Assembly (NCBI RefSeq): GCF_000715495.1
Contig: NZ_JNLX01000072.1
Location: forward strand, 33,670-97,669
Origin: Hymenobacter sp. IS2118
GTDB taxonomy: Bacteria > Bacteroidota > Bacteroidia > Cytophagales > Hymenobacteraceae
DNA length: 64,000 nucleotides
Direction of reading: 5' to 3'
Part shown: positions 1 to 9,871 of the stretch, in pieces
Position numbering within the stretch: position 1 is the first letter of the stretch
How the letters are laid out: each line of letters starts with the position of its first letter
Position numbers and translations under genes: made by a program
The notes under the pieces: model-generated
What the model was told of the DNA's origin: nothing
Database searches by the model: none
Seen by the model: the letters and a program-made list of their open reading frames with translations, nothing else

Positions 1-108
1 GCCGCGGGCGTCCCCTTCATTTTTGCCACCTACGGCTTTGGCCAGCTCAAGGCGGCCGAAGCGCCGGTGCGTATCGCCCAGCTCAGCGACTTGCAGGCTA
101 TGCTGTGA
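1..108 (+). CDS. HAD-family hydrolase, C-terminal fragment
   Basis: Only the last 35 codons are in the window; the stop is TGA at 106-108. The visible residues include GVPFIFATYGFG followed by a short helix ending in LSDLQAML. This matches the end of phosphoglycolate-phosphatase-like HAD hydrolases, in which a hydrophobic strand with a G-[VI]-x-YG motif precedes a final helix read as 'I.....L..L'. No catalytic residue lies in the visible part, so the family call rests on the tail alone and the substrate cannot be stated. The gene runs toward the convergent MFS gene, with an 86-bp gap holding a small inverted repeat. Confidence 0.5.
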   Translation, partial: AAGVPFIFATYGFGQLKAAEAPVRIAQLSDLQAML

Positions 109-127
109 GCGAAGACCCGTTTGTTGT

Positions 128-160
128 CAGTTGTCAGTGTTAACGAACAACAAACAACTG
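128..160. repeat. Small inverted repeat of the GTTGTCAGTTGT type
   Basis: The arms CAGTTGT (128-134) and ACAACTG (154-160) lie in a stretch built from repeated GTTGTCAG and AACAAC words. The same vocabulary appears at 11498-11585 and, in part, at about 19895-19920. It sits between two convergent genes, so it could act as a weak terminator. No T-tract follows closely. Confidence 0.4.
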
Positions 161-194
161 AAAAATAACAACTTATTTGCTTATTTAGTACTGC

Positions 195-1856
195 TTATCG
201 TTGGCTCTCCAGGGTTTGCATGGGTGTGGCCAGCTCCACGTTGGAGGTGTTGGGGAAGGCCAGGAAATGAGTGACGCGCGGCGCCTCCGGCCCGCGGTGA
301 AACTGGCGTACCTGGGCTTCCACGGCCAGGTCTTCGCGGGTGAAGCGGTGGTGCTGGCGCTGGTGCTCGCCCCACGTAGCCACGTAAAAAAACTCGGTGA
401 TTTGCGTGGGGCGGGCTACATCGGAAAACACGCCGGCCCGCAGGGCGCCATCGCGCAGCCGCAGCCGCTTGAGCTGCTCGGCCGCCGCCCGGAAGGCGGG
501 CCAGTCGGCCGGCTCCACCTGGTATTCTATCATCACCACCACCGGGCCGTCGTCGGGGTCGATGTGGTTGTCGGCATCGGGGTCGGGCCAGTGTTCGGCG
601 GGGTTCAGGTCGAGGTTTTCGGCCGGGCGCATGGGGAAGGGCACGGCCAGCAGGGCGCTGAGCAGCATCCAGCCGCCGGCGGCCAGCAGCGCAATTTCCA
701 GCGTGGAGTGGTCGGCCAGCTGGCCCCAGACCAGGCTGCCCACCGACATGCCCGCCTGAAACACCAGCATGTACACGCTAATTACGCGGGCCTGCACCCA
801 TTTGGGCACGCTCAGCTGCACGGTGGTGCTGAAACTGGTCATCACCATCAACCAGGCGATGCCGGAGCAGAACATCACGGCGTAGAGCAGGTAGATGTAC
901 GTGACGAGGGCCAGGGCCACGTTGGTACCCGCAAACACGAGCACGCCCAGCAGCACCCGGTGGTTGAAATTGAGGCGGTTGCCCGCCCGGCCCATCAGGA
1001 AAGCACCCGTTACGGCGCCCGCGCCCAGCCACGACAGCATGACGCCGTAGTGCCCCGAGCTCAGATTCAGCTTGCGGGCGATGACCACCGACAGCAGCCC
1101 CCACATGGCCGCCGTGCCAAACGAGAAGGCGAACGTGCGCACCAGCACTCCGTAAATGGCCGGCGAATACTGCACGTAGCGCAGCCCGGCCCGCAGCGCA
1201 CCCATAAAATTCTCGGTCGGGCCGCTGGTAACGGTGGCTTCGCGCTTCCAGAAATACACCACCATCCAGGTGCCCAGAAACGAAATGCCATTCAGCAAAA
1301 ACACCCAGCCCGACGAATAATACGCAATAATGGCCCCGCCAATGGCCGGCCCGATGGCCCGCGCAATGTTGTTGCTCACGCCGTTGAGGGTGATGGCGAA
1401 GGGCAGGGCCGTGCGGGGCACCAGCTCCACGGTCACGGTTTGCCAGATGGGGGCGTTCAGGGCCGCGCCCATGCCCAGCAGAAACGTGAAGCCCAGCACG
1501 CCCAGCGCCGAAATGCCGCCCGTGAGCGTGAACACCCCCAGCACCGTGGCCACCACCGCCATAAATGCCTGGGTGAAGAGCAGCAGCTTGCGGCGGTCAA
1601 TCAGGTCGGCCATGGCCCCGGCCGGCATGCTCAGCAGGAAGGCCGGCAGGCTGGTGGCGGCCTGCATCAGGGCCACCAGCAAAACCGAGGTGGTGAGGGT
1701 GGTGACGAGCCACACGCCGGCCACGTTTTGCATCCAGGTGCCCACGTTCGACACCAGGCCCGCAATCCAGACGGCGCGGAACACCGCGTACATAAACGGC
1801 GTCAGCAGCGTGGGTTTGGGGGCAGCAGCAGCAGCAGAAACGGCGGAATCAGTCAT
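195..1856 (-). CDS. MFS exporter (MFS_3 type) with C-terminal ABM-like domain
   Basis: This is a 553-residue major facilitator. Residues from about 20 to 415 form 11-12 hydrophobic segments, with loop motifs such as AMADLIDRRKLLL that match MFS motif A. A charged tail from about 430 to 553 (VVVMIEYQVEPADW, FFYVATWGEHQRQHHR) looks like an antibiotic-biosynthesis-monooxygenase fold and is usual for the MFS_3 (PF05977, 'transmembrane secretion effector') family. The ATG at 1856 is chosen because the reading frame four codons upstream has only TTG. The likely role is proton-driven efflux of a small molecule or siderophore at the inner membrane; the substrate is unknown. The gene is convergent with the HAD fragment and lies 109 bp downstream of the lacI-type gene on the same strand. 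Confidence 0.85.
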   Translation of the reverse strand: MTDSAVSAAAAAPKPTLLTPFMYAVFRAVWIAGLVSNVGTWMQNVAGVWLVTTLTTSVLLVALMQAATSLPAFLLSMPAGAMADLIDRRKLLLFTQAFMAVVATVLGVFTLTGGISALGVLGFTFLLGMGAALNAPIWQTVTVELVPRTALPFAITLNGVSNNIARAIGPAIGGAIIAYYSSGWVFLLNGISFLGTWMVVYFWKREATVTSGPTENFMGALRAGLRYVQYSPAIYGVLVRTFAFSFGTAAMWGLLSVVIARKLNLSSGHYGVMLSWLGAGAVTGAFLMGRAGNRLNFNHRVLLGVLVFAGTNVALALVTYIYLLYAVMFCSGIAWLMVMTSFSTTVQLSVPKWVQARVISVYMLVFQAGMSVGSLVWGQLADHSTLEIALLAAGGWMLLSALLAVPFPMRPAENLDLNPAEHWPDPDADNHIDPDDGPVVVMIEYQVEPADWPAFRAAAEQLKRLRLRDGALRAGVFSDVARPTQITEFFYVATWGEHQRQHHRFTREDLAVEAQVRQFHRGPEAPRVTHFLAFPNTSNVELATPMQTLESQR

Positions 1857-1924
1857 CAAAAAGCACAAAAACCTACCGTGCTAAACCAGCAAGCGGGGCA
1901 AATGGCTTTCTACGGATTTTAGGT

Positions 1925-1955
1925 AGTGAGCAGTGAAGGCACTTTCCTGCTCACT
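1925..1955. terminator. Hairpin downstream of the LacI-type gene
   Basis: AGTGAGCAG (1925-1933) and CTGCTCACT (1947-1955) form a perfect 9-bp stem with a 13-nt loop, beginning 10 nt after the stop codon of the LacI-family gene. No clear U-run follows on the minus strand, so termination is plausible but not certain. Confidence 0.4.
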
Positions 1956-1964
1956 GATTCCCAC

Positions 1965-2999
1965 CTACCGCCGCTGCGACGACTCACGTATCAGGAGCTT
2001 GGGTTTGAGCACGATGGGCTTGGGCGGGCCCTGGCTTTTGGGGCCACTTTTCAGCATCTTTTGCAGCAGCTGCACGGCGGCTTTACCCATTTGCTCCGAG
2101 CGCTGGTCCACGGTGCTGAGCATGGGTTCGGTGAGGGAGGTGAACATCTCGTTGCTGAAGCCCACGATGGCCACATCCTGCGGCACGCGCAGGCGGTGCG
2201 CCTTCACCACCTGCAGGGCTCCCACGGCCGAGAGGTCGTTGGACGAAAACACGCCGTCGGGGCGCTGGCGCAGCTTGAGGAGCTGGCGCATGGCGTGGGC
2301 GCCGTTCTTCTGGTTGAGCTCGAAAAAGGCCATCAGGTCGTCGTCGATGGGCAGGCCGTGGGCGGTGAGGGCGTCGAGGTAGGCCTGGTGGCGGTACTTG
2401 TTAATGTTGAGGTGCAACGGCCCACTGAAGTGGGCAATGCGCGTGCAGCCCTGCTCGATGAGGTGCGACACCACCTGGTAAGCGCCCTGGTAGTCGTCGA
2501 ACACCACCGAGCTCACGTTGCTGCCCTGGAAATCCTCCATCACCCGGTCGAAGAACACGAGCGGAATGTTCTGCTGGCGCACGTCTTCGAAGTGGCGGAA
2601 GTTATCGGTCGTATTGGCCACCGACACCAAAATGCCTTCCACCTGGGCATTGAGGAGCAGGTCGATGTTGAGCTGCTCCTGGCGCACGTCCTCATTCGAC
2701 TGGCAAATCATCACGTTGAAGCCCAGCTTGGCGGCTTCGGTGGCAATGCCGTGCACCACCTTCGGAAAAAAATCGCCGGTGATGTGCGGCACCAGAATCC
2801 CCACCGTGTTGCTGCGGCCCCGGCGCAGGCCAGCGGCCAGCTGGTTGGGCTTGTAGTGCAGCTCGTCGGCCAGCTGGCGCACCCGCAGCTTGGTGGCTTC
2901 GCTCACGTCGTCGTGGTTGCTGAGGGCCCGCGAAATAGTAGAAGGCGAGAGGCCCAGCGTCTTGGCCAAGTCGGTGATGGAAGCGCGTCGGTTGGCCAT
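1965..2999 (-). CDS. LacI-family transcriptional regulator
   Basis: This is a 344-residue repressor of normal family length. The N-terminal helix-turn-helix (residues about 4-50) shows SITDLAKTLGLSPSTISRAL and a hinge with YKPNQLAAGLRRG. A periplasmic-binding-like effector domain follows (NTVGILVP, FDRVMEDF, PDGVFSSND). Frame remains open for 33 codons upstream, but the ATG at 2999 is chosen because LacI proteins start a few residues before the helix-turn-helix. Members bind operators as dimers and release DNA on binding a sugar or related ligand. The ligand here is unknown. The downstream MFS gene, 109 bp away on the same strand, is a possible but unproven target. Confidence 0.9.
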   Translation of the reverse strand: MANRRASITDLAKTLGLSPSTISRALSNHDDVSEATKLRVRQLADELHYKPNQLAAGLRRGRSNTVGILVPHITGDFFPKVVHGIATEAAKLGFNVMICQSNEDVRQEQLNIDLLLNAQVEGILVSVANTTDNFRHFEDVRQQNIPLVFFDRVMEDFQGSNVSSVVFDDYQGAYQVVSHLIEQGCTRIAHFSGPLHLNINKYRHQAYLDALTAHGLPIDDDLMAFFELNQKNGAHAMRQLLKLRQRPDGVFSSNDLSAVGALQVVKAHRLRVPQDVAIVGFSNEMFTSLTEPMLSTVDQRSEQMGKAAVQLLQKMLKSGPKSQGPPKPIVLKPKLLIRESSQRR

Positions 3000-3294
3000 C
3001 GGGTGGGTTTTAGCGAAGTGAATAAATGCCCGCACCCCGGCAATAAGCCAGTTGCGACAAGCCTCAGCCCTGCCGGAAAAAGAGCGGGCCCGGCCCAATC
3101 GGGGCTCCGGCCCGGCAGGCTAACTTTATAACCGAAAGCCGGCCGACCTGCTTTTTCGCGCGGCTGCGCTTTTGGCAATAGACGGAAATTCTACCGCAAT
3201 CTAACAGCCGCCGGGGATTACGAGGCGCGCAAAAACGAAAAGCCGGCCGCTCCCGACCACGCCCCCGCAACGCCGCCCGCAACAGAAGCGGGGC

Positions 3295-3900
3295 TTATTC
3301 CACTACCAGCCCGTATTTGGCTACCACGCCCAGCAGGCCGGGCAGGCTGAAGCGGGCGGTGCGCAGCGGGTTGCTTTCGGGGTCGATGGTAAAGCCGGTG
3401 GCGGTGGTGAAATCGGCGCCCGCCAGCTGGGTTTTCTGAAAAACGGCCCCGGCCAGCGAACACGCCTCAAAGACGGATTCTGACAGGTTGGCATCGGCAA
3501 AATCGGCCTCGTCCAGTGCGCAATGCACGAAGCGGGTGGCCGGCATGTGGCGGCCCGCAAACGAGGCGTAGCGGAGCTGGCAATGGTCGAAATGCACCCC
3601 GAACAGCATGTCGCGGCAGGCCGTGAACTGCAGGCCCAGGAGCTTGCATTCGGCGAAAGCCACGTTTTGCAACGCCGTGCCCGCCAGCCGTACCCCGGCC
3701 AGGTTGCAGCGCTCAAACCGGCAGTCGGCGAAACGCTTGTGGCTCAGGTCGGCCCCGGTAAAATCGCAGTTGATGAAGTGGTACTCCTCAAATTCGGGCT
3801 GGCCGGCGAGGTGCCGCGCCTCCCAGCCGGTCACCACCTGGTTTTCGGGGAAATAGTCGGGCTTGCGGGCAGTGGAAAGCGGTTTGCGGCGTGGTTTCAT
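3295..3900 (-). CDS. Pentapeptide-repeat protein, Qnr-like
   Basis: This 201-residue protein is built from A(D/N)LXX-type pentapeptides (CDFTGADLSHKRF, CNLAGVRLAGTALQN, ADANLSESVFEACSLAGAVF), which fold as a right-handed quadrilateral beta helix. The last 35 residues (TIDPESNPLRTARFSLPGLLGVV) match the ending of Qnr proteins, where IDP...N..KKAKFSLPGL closes the helix and makes the dimer interface. Qnr and its chromosomal relatives mimic DNA and protect gyrase from quinolones. Whether this protein protects gyrase cannot be told from sequence. It stands alone, 46 bp upstream of the nuclease gene's 3' end on the same strand. Confidence 0.85.
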   Translation of the reverse strand: MKPRRKPLSTARKPDYFPENQVVTGWEARHLAGQPEFEEYHFINCDFTGADLSHKRFADCRFERCNLAGVRLAGTALQNVAFAECKLLGLQFTACRDMLFGVHFDHCQLRYASFAGRHMPATRFVHCALDEADFADANLSESVFEACSLAGAVFQKTQLAGADFTTATGFTIDPESNPLRTARFSLPGLLGVVAKYGLVVE

Positions 3901-3946
3901 AGCGCTAGTTGTCTTTGGTAGAGGTAGCCTGAGGCCTTCCCCGCGG

Positions 3947-6013
<2,067 letters not shown>

Positions 6014-6180
6014 CAAATTTAAAATTCGGGACGAAGAAAACAGGGCTACGAAGGTACCGGAATTTGGCCCGCTGGCTCCCGGCATCGGGTTGGGCGGGTG
6101 CCGGGCTGAACTTTCGCAGGGCTAGCGGATTGTTAGCGCATCGTACCGGTTTTTCGGTTCGATTTCGTAATAGCTTCCTC

Positions 6181-7032
6181 ATGCGCACCATCAAGCAGCA
6201 GCACCGCGCCGTGAGCGCGCCCATTGCCGACCTCACTACCTATCGGGCTTTGCCCACGCAGTCCATTGAGTACGTGGACCCGTTTCTGTTTCTCAACCAC
6301 CACGGGCCGCAGGTGTACCGGCCCCACAACAACGGCCTGCCCTTCGGCCCGCACCCGCACCGGGGCTTCGAAACCGTGACCTTTATTCTGGCAGGCGACA
6401 TCCTGCACAAGGACAGCAGCGGCCACGAAAGCGTGATTGAAGCCGGCGGCATTCAGTGGATGACGGCCGGCAGCGGCCTGATTCATGCCGAGGTTTCATC
6501 GGATAATTTCAAGAAAACCGGCGGGCCGCTGGAAATCCTGCAGCTGTGGGTGAACCTGCCCGCCAAAGACAAGATGACGGCCCCGCGCTATATCGGCCTG
6601 CAGCGCGACGAAATTCCAACCGTGGCCCTCGATGGCGGCGTGCGCATCCACGCCGTGTCGGGCGAGTGGGCGGGCACGACGGGCGCCGTGCAGCCGCTGG
6701 CCGACGTGCAGCTGGCCTGGCTGGAGCTGCCGGCCGGCAGCCGCGCCGTGCTGCCCGTGGCGGCCGAGCGCAGCATCTTCCTCTACACCGTGCGCGGCGC
6801 CCTGCGCGTGAACGGCACCGAAACCCAGGCCCTGCAGCTCGTCGAATTCAACCACGACGGCGACGCGCTGACCCTGGAAGCCAGCACCGACGCCGTGGTG
6901 CTGCTGGGCCACGCCCGGCCGTTTGGCGAGCCCGTGGTGAGCGGTGGTCCGTTTGTGATGAACACCGAGGCCGAAATTCAGCAGGCTTACGCCGACTACC
7001 GAAGCGGGGCGTTTGGCACCTGGAAAGGCTAG
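6181..7032 (+). CDS. Pirin-family bicupin protein
   Basis: The 283-residue product is a standard pirin. The N-terminal cupin holds the metal-binding set HPHRGFETVTF (residues about 56-66), a following His in GHESVIEAGG and a Glu in GLIHAEV. The C-terminal cupin is present (SIFLYTVRGALRVNG, QLVEFNHDGDALTL) and the family ending FVMNTEAEIQQAYADY is intact. The ATG at 6181 starts just before the conserved N-terminus; an upstream open frame is ignored. Known pirins bind Fe and include quercetinases and redox-responsive regulators, but the substrate of this one is unknown. It is divergent from the nuclease gene with a 167-bp gap. Confidence 0.92.
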   Translation: MRTIKQQHRAVSAPIADLTTYRALPTQSIEYVDPFLFLNHHGPQVYRPHNNGLPFGPHPHRGFETVTFILAGDILHKDSSGHESVIEAGGIQWMTAGSGLIHAEVSSDNFKKTGGPLEILQLWVNLPAKDKMTAPRYIGLQRDEIPTVALDGGVRIHAVSGEWAGTTGAVQPLADVQLAWLELPAGSRAVLPVAAERSIFLYTVRGALRVNGTETQALQLVEFNHDGDALTLEASTDAVVLLGHARPFGEPVVSGGPFVMNTEAEIQQAYADYRSGAFGTWKG

Positions 7033-7142
7033 TGCTGAAAAAAAGTTGCCCAAAAATTAACCTCTGCCGTAGCTTCTGAGTTGTGGGCTGTGCACCTGTG
7101 CCGGTACGGGACAGTGGCTTTACCTGAGTTTGTGATTTTTTG

Positions 7143-7556
7143 ATGCCGCAGCCCAACCGCTCCCTTTATTTTGAAAACGCTACCGGCCGTATTTGGGAAG
7201 AGCCCGCGCAATATCTGCGAATAGAATACTACCCTGGTGCCCGCGAAAATGCTCCTTTTCGGGCTTTGCTTACGCACCTGGCGCAGGCGTTGGTGCGGCG
7301 GCAGTGGGATAAAATACTGGTTGACCAGCGCGAAATGGCGCCCTACAGCCCCACCGAGCAAGACTGGATGACCAACGAATGGCTGCCCCGCGCCGTGCGC
7401 GAAAGTGGCTACCGCTACGGCGCCGTGCTGGTGGCCAACGACGTATTTGCCCGCCTGGCCATGAACCAGTTGATGATGGCCACCCGCACCCTGGCCCACA
7501 CCTACCGCGCCTTCGAAGCCGAAGACGCGGCCGTGGTGTGGCTGGTGCAGCAGTAG
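7143..7556 (+). CDS. Small STAS/SpoIIAA-like hypothetical protein (paralogue 1)
   Basis: This is a 137-residue soluble protein with no signal peptide. It shares a pattern with the products at 19950-20381 and 21875-22282. The shared elements are an N-terminal strand with a hydrophobic-Tyr motif, a central helix then a W.....D.R strand (here WDKILVDQREM), a W(M/L)...LP region (WMTNEWLPRAV), a core strand (YGAVLVANDVF) and an aromatic C-terminal F..E.AA..WL motif (FEAEDAAVVWLVQQ). This order of elements suggests an STAS-like alpha/beta fold. The start is the ATG at 7143; the codon before it is TTG. No function is known. Confidence 0.7.
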   Translation: MPQPNRSLYFENATGRIWEEPAQYLRIEYYPGARENAPFRALLTHLAQALVRRQWDKILVDQREMAPYSPTEQDWMTNEWLPRAVRESGYRYGAVLVANDVFARLAMNQLMMATRTLAHTYRAFEAEDAAVVWLVQQ

Positions 7557-7644
7557 CATTGCCTCCAACCTCACGCGCAACATATTCGCAGCGGGCACCG
7601 TTGGCAGGAGCATTGATTTTGAATCAATTTGCACCTCTTTTAAT

Positions 7645-7995
7645 ATGCTGAAAACGCTGACTTTCGCCCTTCTGTTGGCAAGTGCCGCACCCGCCTTCGC
7701 CCAAACAGCTCCTGTGGCCTCCGCAGTTGCCAAAGCGCCCCAGTACGAGCATTGCATAATGGTGCTTATGAGTGCGTATTACGGCGGTTCGAACATTATC
7801 CTGGAGTTTGGGCAGGACGCAAAAGGCGCGCCTGCGAATCCCGAGCTAATTCAAGCCGATGTAGCCATTCGCAAGCTGCGCTCGGTAGTCTTGGCCCTCA
7901 ATTATATGAGCAGCCAGGGCTGGGAATGCATCAGCGTGAACACGCTCGCCGGGGATGGTGGAGATACCGGCTATCTGCTGCGGCGCGCCAAATAA
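7645..7995 (+). CDS. Small exported protein, DUF4177-like
   Basis: This is a 116-residue product. Residues 1-19 are a clear signal peptide (MLKTLTFALLLASAAPAFAQ), so it acts in the periplasm or outside. The mature part ends in ALNYMSSQGWECISVNTLAG and a YLLRR tail. The spacing 'L..LN.....GWE.VSV......YLLRR' is that of DUF4177-type small proteins. No catalytic residues are evident. It is 88 bp downstream of the STAS-like gene on the same strand and convergent with lysA, 12 bp away. Confidence 0.65.
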   Translation: MLKTLTFALLLASAAPAFAQTAPVASAVAKAPQYEHCIMVLMSAYYGGSNIILEFGQDAKGAPANPELIQADVAIRKLRSVVLALNYMSSQGWECISVNTLAGDGGDTGYLLRRAK

Positions 7996-8007
7996 ACCGG
8001 GCCGCGC

Positions 8008-9237
8008 CTAGCTCACCTTTTCGGTGGCCAATACGTCTTCCTGCCCAGCCAGCAGGTCCTCAAACGTCTGGCGGCGGCGAATGAGGCGCAGCTCGCCGCT
8101 CTCGTCCAGCAGCACTTCGGCCGGGCGGGTGCGGGAGTTGAAGCTGCTGCTCATTTCGAAGCCGTAGGCGCCGGCATTGTGGAAGGCCAGCAGGTCGTTT
8201 TCGCGGATGTCGGGCAGCAGCCGGTCCCAGGCAAAGGTGTCGGTTTCGCAGATGTTGCCCACCACGGTGTAGAGCCGCCCCGTGCCCTTGGGGTTGGTCA
8301 GGTTGCTGATGTGGTGGTAGCTGTCGTAGAACATGGGCCGGATGAGGTGGTTGAAGCCCGAATTGACGCCCGCGAACACCGTGGCGGTGGTTTGCTTCAC
8401 CACGGCCACGCTCACCAGCAGGTAGCCGGCCTCGCTCACCAGGTACTTGCCGGGCTCGAACCAGCACTCCAGCGGCCGGCCGTATTCCTGCTCGAAGGTT
8501 TTGAAGGCCGCCGCCACCTGCACGCCCAGGGCGTCCACGTCGGTTTCGGCATCGCCGGGCTTGTAGGGTACTTTAAAGCCCGAGCCCAGGTCCAGAAAAT
8601 CCAGCTCGGGGAAGCGGCCGGCGGCGTCGAACAGGATTTCGAGGGCGCGCATAAACACGCCCACGTCCTTGATTTCGGAGCCGGTGTGCATGTGCAGGCC
8701 CTTCACGTGCAGGCCGGTGCCCTTCACCACGCGCTCGAGGTGGCGCAGCTGGTGAATGCTGATGCCAAACTTGCTGTCGATGTGGCCGGTTTGAATCTTG
8801 TAGTTGCCGCCCGCCTCAATGTGCGGGTTCAGGCGCACGCACACCGGGTAGGAGCCGCCAAACGTGGCCCCAAACCGCTCCAGCAGCGAGATGTTGTCGA
8901 TGTTGAGGTTCACGCCCAGCTCCTTGGCTTCCACCAATTCCTCAAACGTCACGCTGTTGGGTGTAAACAGGATGTCGCCGGGCGCAAACCCCACGTGCAG
9001 CCCCAGCCGCACCTCGTTGATGCTCACGCAGTCGAGTCCCGAGCCCAGGCCGTGAATGTGGCGCAGGATGCTCACGTTGCTCAGCGCCTTGCAGGCGTAG
9101 AAAAACCGCGTTTTATGTCCCGAAAAAGCTTTTACAAGTTTTTCGTACTGACCGGTGATGGTCGCAGAATTATACACGTAAAGGGGGGTGCCGAACTGGT
9201 CGGCAGCAGCGCGCAGCGCATCGTTAATACCAGACAT
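8008..9237 (-). CDS. lysA: Diaminopimelate decarboxylase
   Basis: This 409-residue PLP enzyme is of the alanine-racemase-fold type. The PLP lysine is K50 in FFYACKALSN. The phosphate-binding and core motifs are present (SGLDCVSINE, HMHTGSEI, DLGSGFKVPY, EPGKYLVSEAGYL). The C-terminal beta domain carries the CETD motif (about residue 332) and AGAYGFEMSSSFNSR, whose Cys and Tyr reach the partner active site in the dimer. It converts meso-diaminopimelate to L-lysine in the last step of the DAP pathway in the cytoplasm. The length and motifs are complete. It is transcribed alone from a hairpin-containing intergenic region shared with the divergent DinB-like gene. Confidence 0.95.
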   Translation of the reverse strand: MSGINDALRAAADQFGTPLYVYNSATITGQYEKLVKAFSGHKTRFFYACKALSNVSILRHIHGLGSGLDCVSINEVRLGLHVGFAPGDILFTPNSVTFEELVEAKELGVNLNIDNISLLERFGATFGGSYPVCVRLNPHIEAGGNYKIQTGHIDSKFGISIHQLRHLERVVKGTGLHVKGLHMHTGSEIKDVGVFMRALEILFDAAGRFPELDFLDLGSGFKVPYKPGDAETDVDALGVQVAAAFKTFEQEYGRPLECWFEPGKYLVSEAGYLLVSVAVVKQTTATVFAGVNSGFNHLIRPMFYDSYHHISNLTNPKGTGRLYTVVGNICETDTFAWDRLLPDIRENDLLAFHNAGAYGFEMSSSFNSRTRPAEVLLDESGELRLIRRRQTFEDLLAGQEDVLATEKVS

Positions 9238-9242
9238 AAGTA

Positions 9243-9270
9243 CAAAAGTAAGGCCCCGCCGCGGGGCCTT
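9243..9270 (-). promoter_or_regulatory. GC hairpin and candidate -7 box just before lysA
   Basis: On the minus strand AAGGCCCCG-CGG-CGGGGCCTT (9270-9250) is a 9-bp hairpin. It runs directly into TACTTTTG (9250-9243), an exact TAnnTTTG box ending 5 nt before the lysA ATG. If the box is used, transcription would start at or next to the ATG. No good -33 TTG was found at the right distance, so the promoter reading is tentative. Confidence 0.3.
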
Positions 9271-9330
9271 GTCGTAGCCTCAGGCAAATAGTACATTTAC
9301 TCACCACCCATAGTTTCCCCAAGCCACTTT

Positions 9331-9855
9331 ATGTCCGCCCCTCAACCCCTGGAAGTATGGCTGCGCGGCCCCCTGCCCAGCGTGCCGCCGCTGCTGCAGC
9401 CCGTGGCCCACGCCCTGCTGCAGGCCCGCGAAGAGTTGACTGCCGCCCTGGCTGATTTCCCGCTCGCGCTGCTCAACGAGCGGCCTGCTGGGGTGGCGTC
9501 CGTGGGCTTCCACCTGCAGCACCTGGCCGGCGTGCTCAACCGCCTGCTGACCTACGCCCGCGCCGAGCCGTTAACCGCAAGCCAATTTGCCGATTTTGAT
9601 GCCGAAACCCCACCGCTGCCCCTCACCCTGGACGCGGTGACCCGCCTGGTGCAGCGGTTCAACCAAGAAGTTGACGCGGCGCTGCAGCAGCTCGCCACCA
9701 CGCCCGAAAGCAGCCTGGCCGAAGTGCGCGGCGTGGGCCGGGCGCAGGTGCCGTCCAACGTTGTTGGCCTGCTCACGCACGCGGCCGAGCACACCACGCG
9801 GCACCTGGGCCAGCTGTTGGTCACGGCCAAATGGGTGCGAAGTATTAGTCAATAA
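9331..9855 (+). CDS. DinB-like four-helix protein
   Basis: The 174-residue protein matches the DinB/YfiT-like four-helix bundle. Metal-ligand-type histidines occur in VGFHLQHLAGVLNRLLTYA (helix 2) and in LLTHAAEHTTRHLGQLLVTAKW (helix 4), the two positions where this superfamily places its divalent-metal histidines. Helix 1 (LPSVPPLLQPVAHALLQAREEL) and a middle helix (FNQEVDAALQQLATTP) complete the bundle. Such proteins include thiol transferases that use bacillithiol or mycothiol, but many have no known activity. It is divergent from lysA and convergent with the oxidoreductase gene. Confidence 0.75.
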   Translation: MSAPQPLEVWLRGPLPSVPPLLQPVAHALLQAREELTAALADFPLALLNERPAGVASVGFHLQHLAGVLNRLLTYARAEPLTASQFADFDAETPPLPLTLDAVTRLVQRFNQEVDAALQQLATTPESSLAEVRGVGRAQVPSNVVGLLTHAAEHTTRHLGQLLVTAKWVRSISQ

Positions 9856-9871
9856 GACTGCAGTCAATAGC

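Noticed and set aside
201..1922. Plus-strand frame of about 570 codons opposite the first MFS gene
   Set aside because: Its His/Gly/Gln-rich composition is typical of an antisense frame in GC-rich DNA; the minus strand has clear membrane segments.
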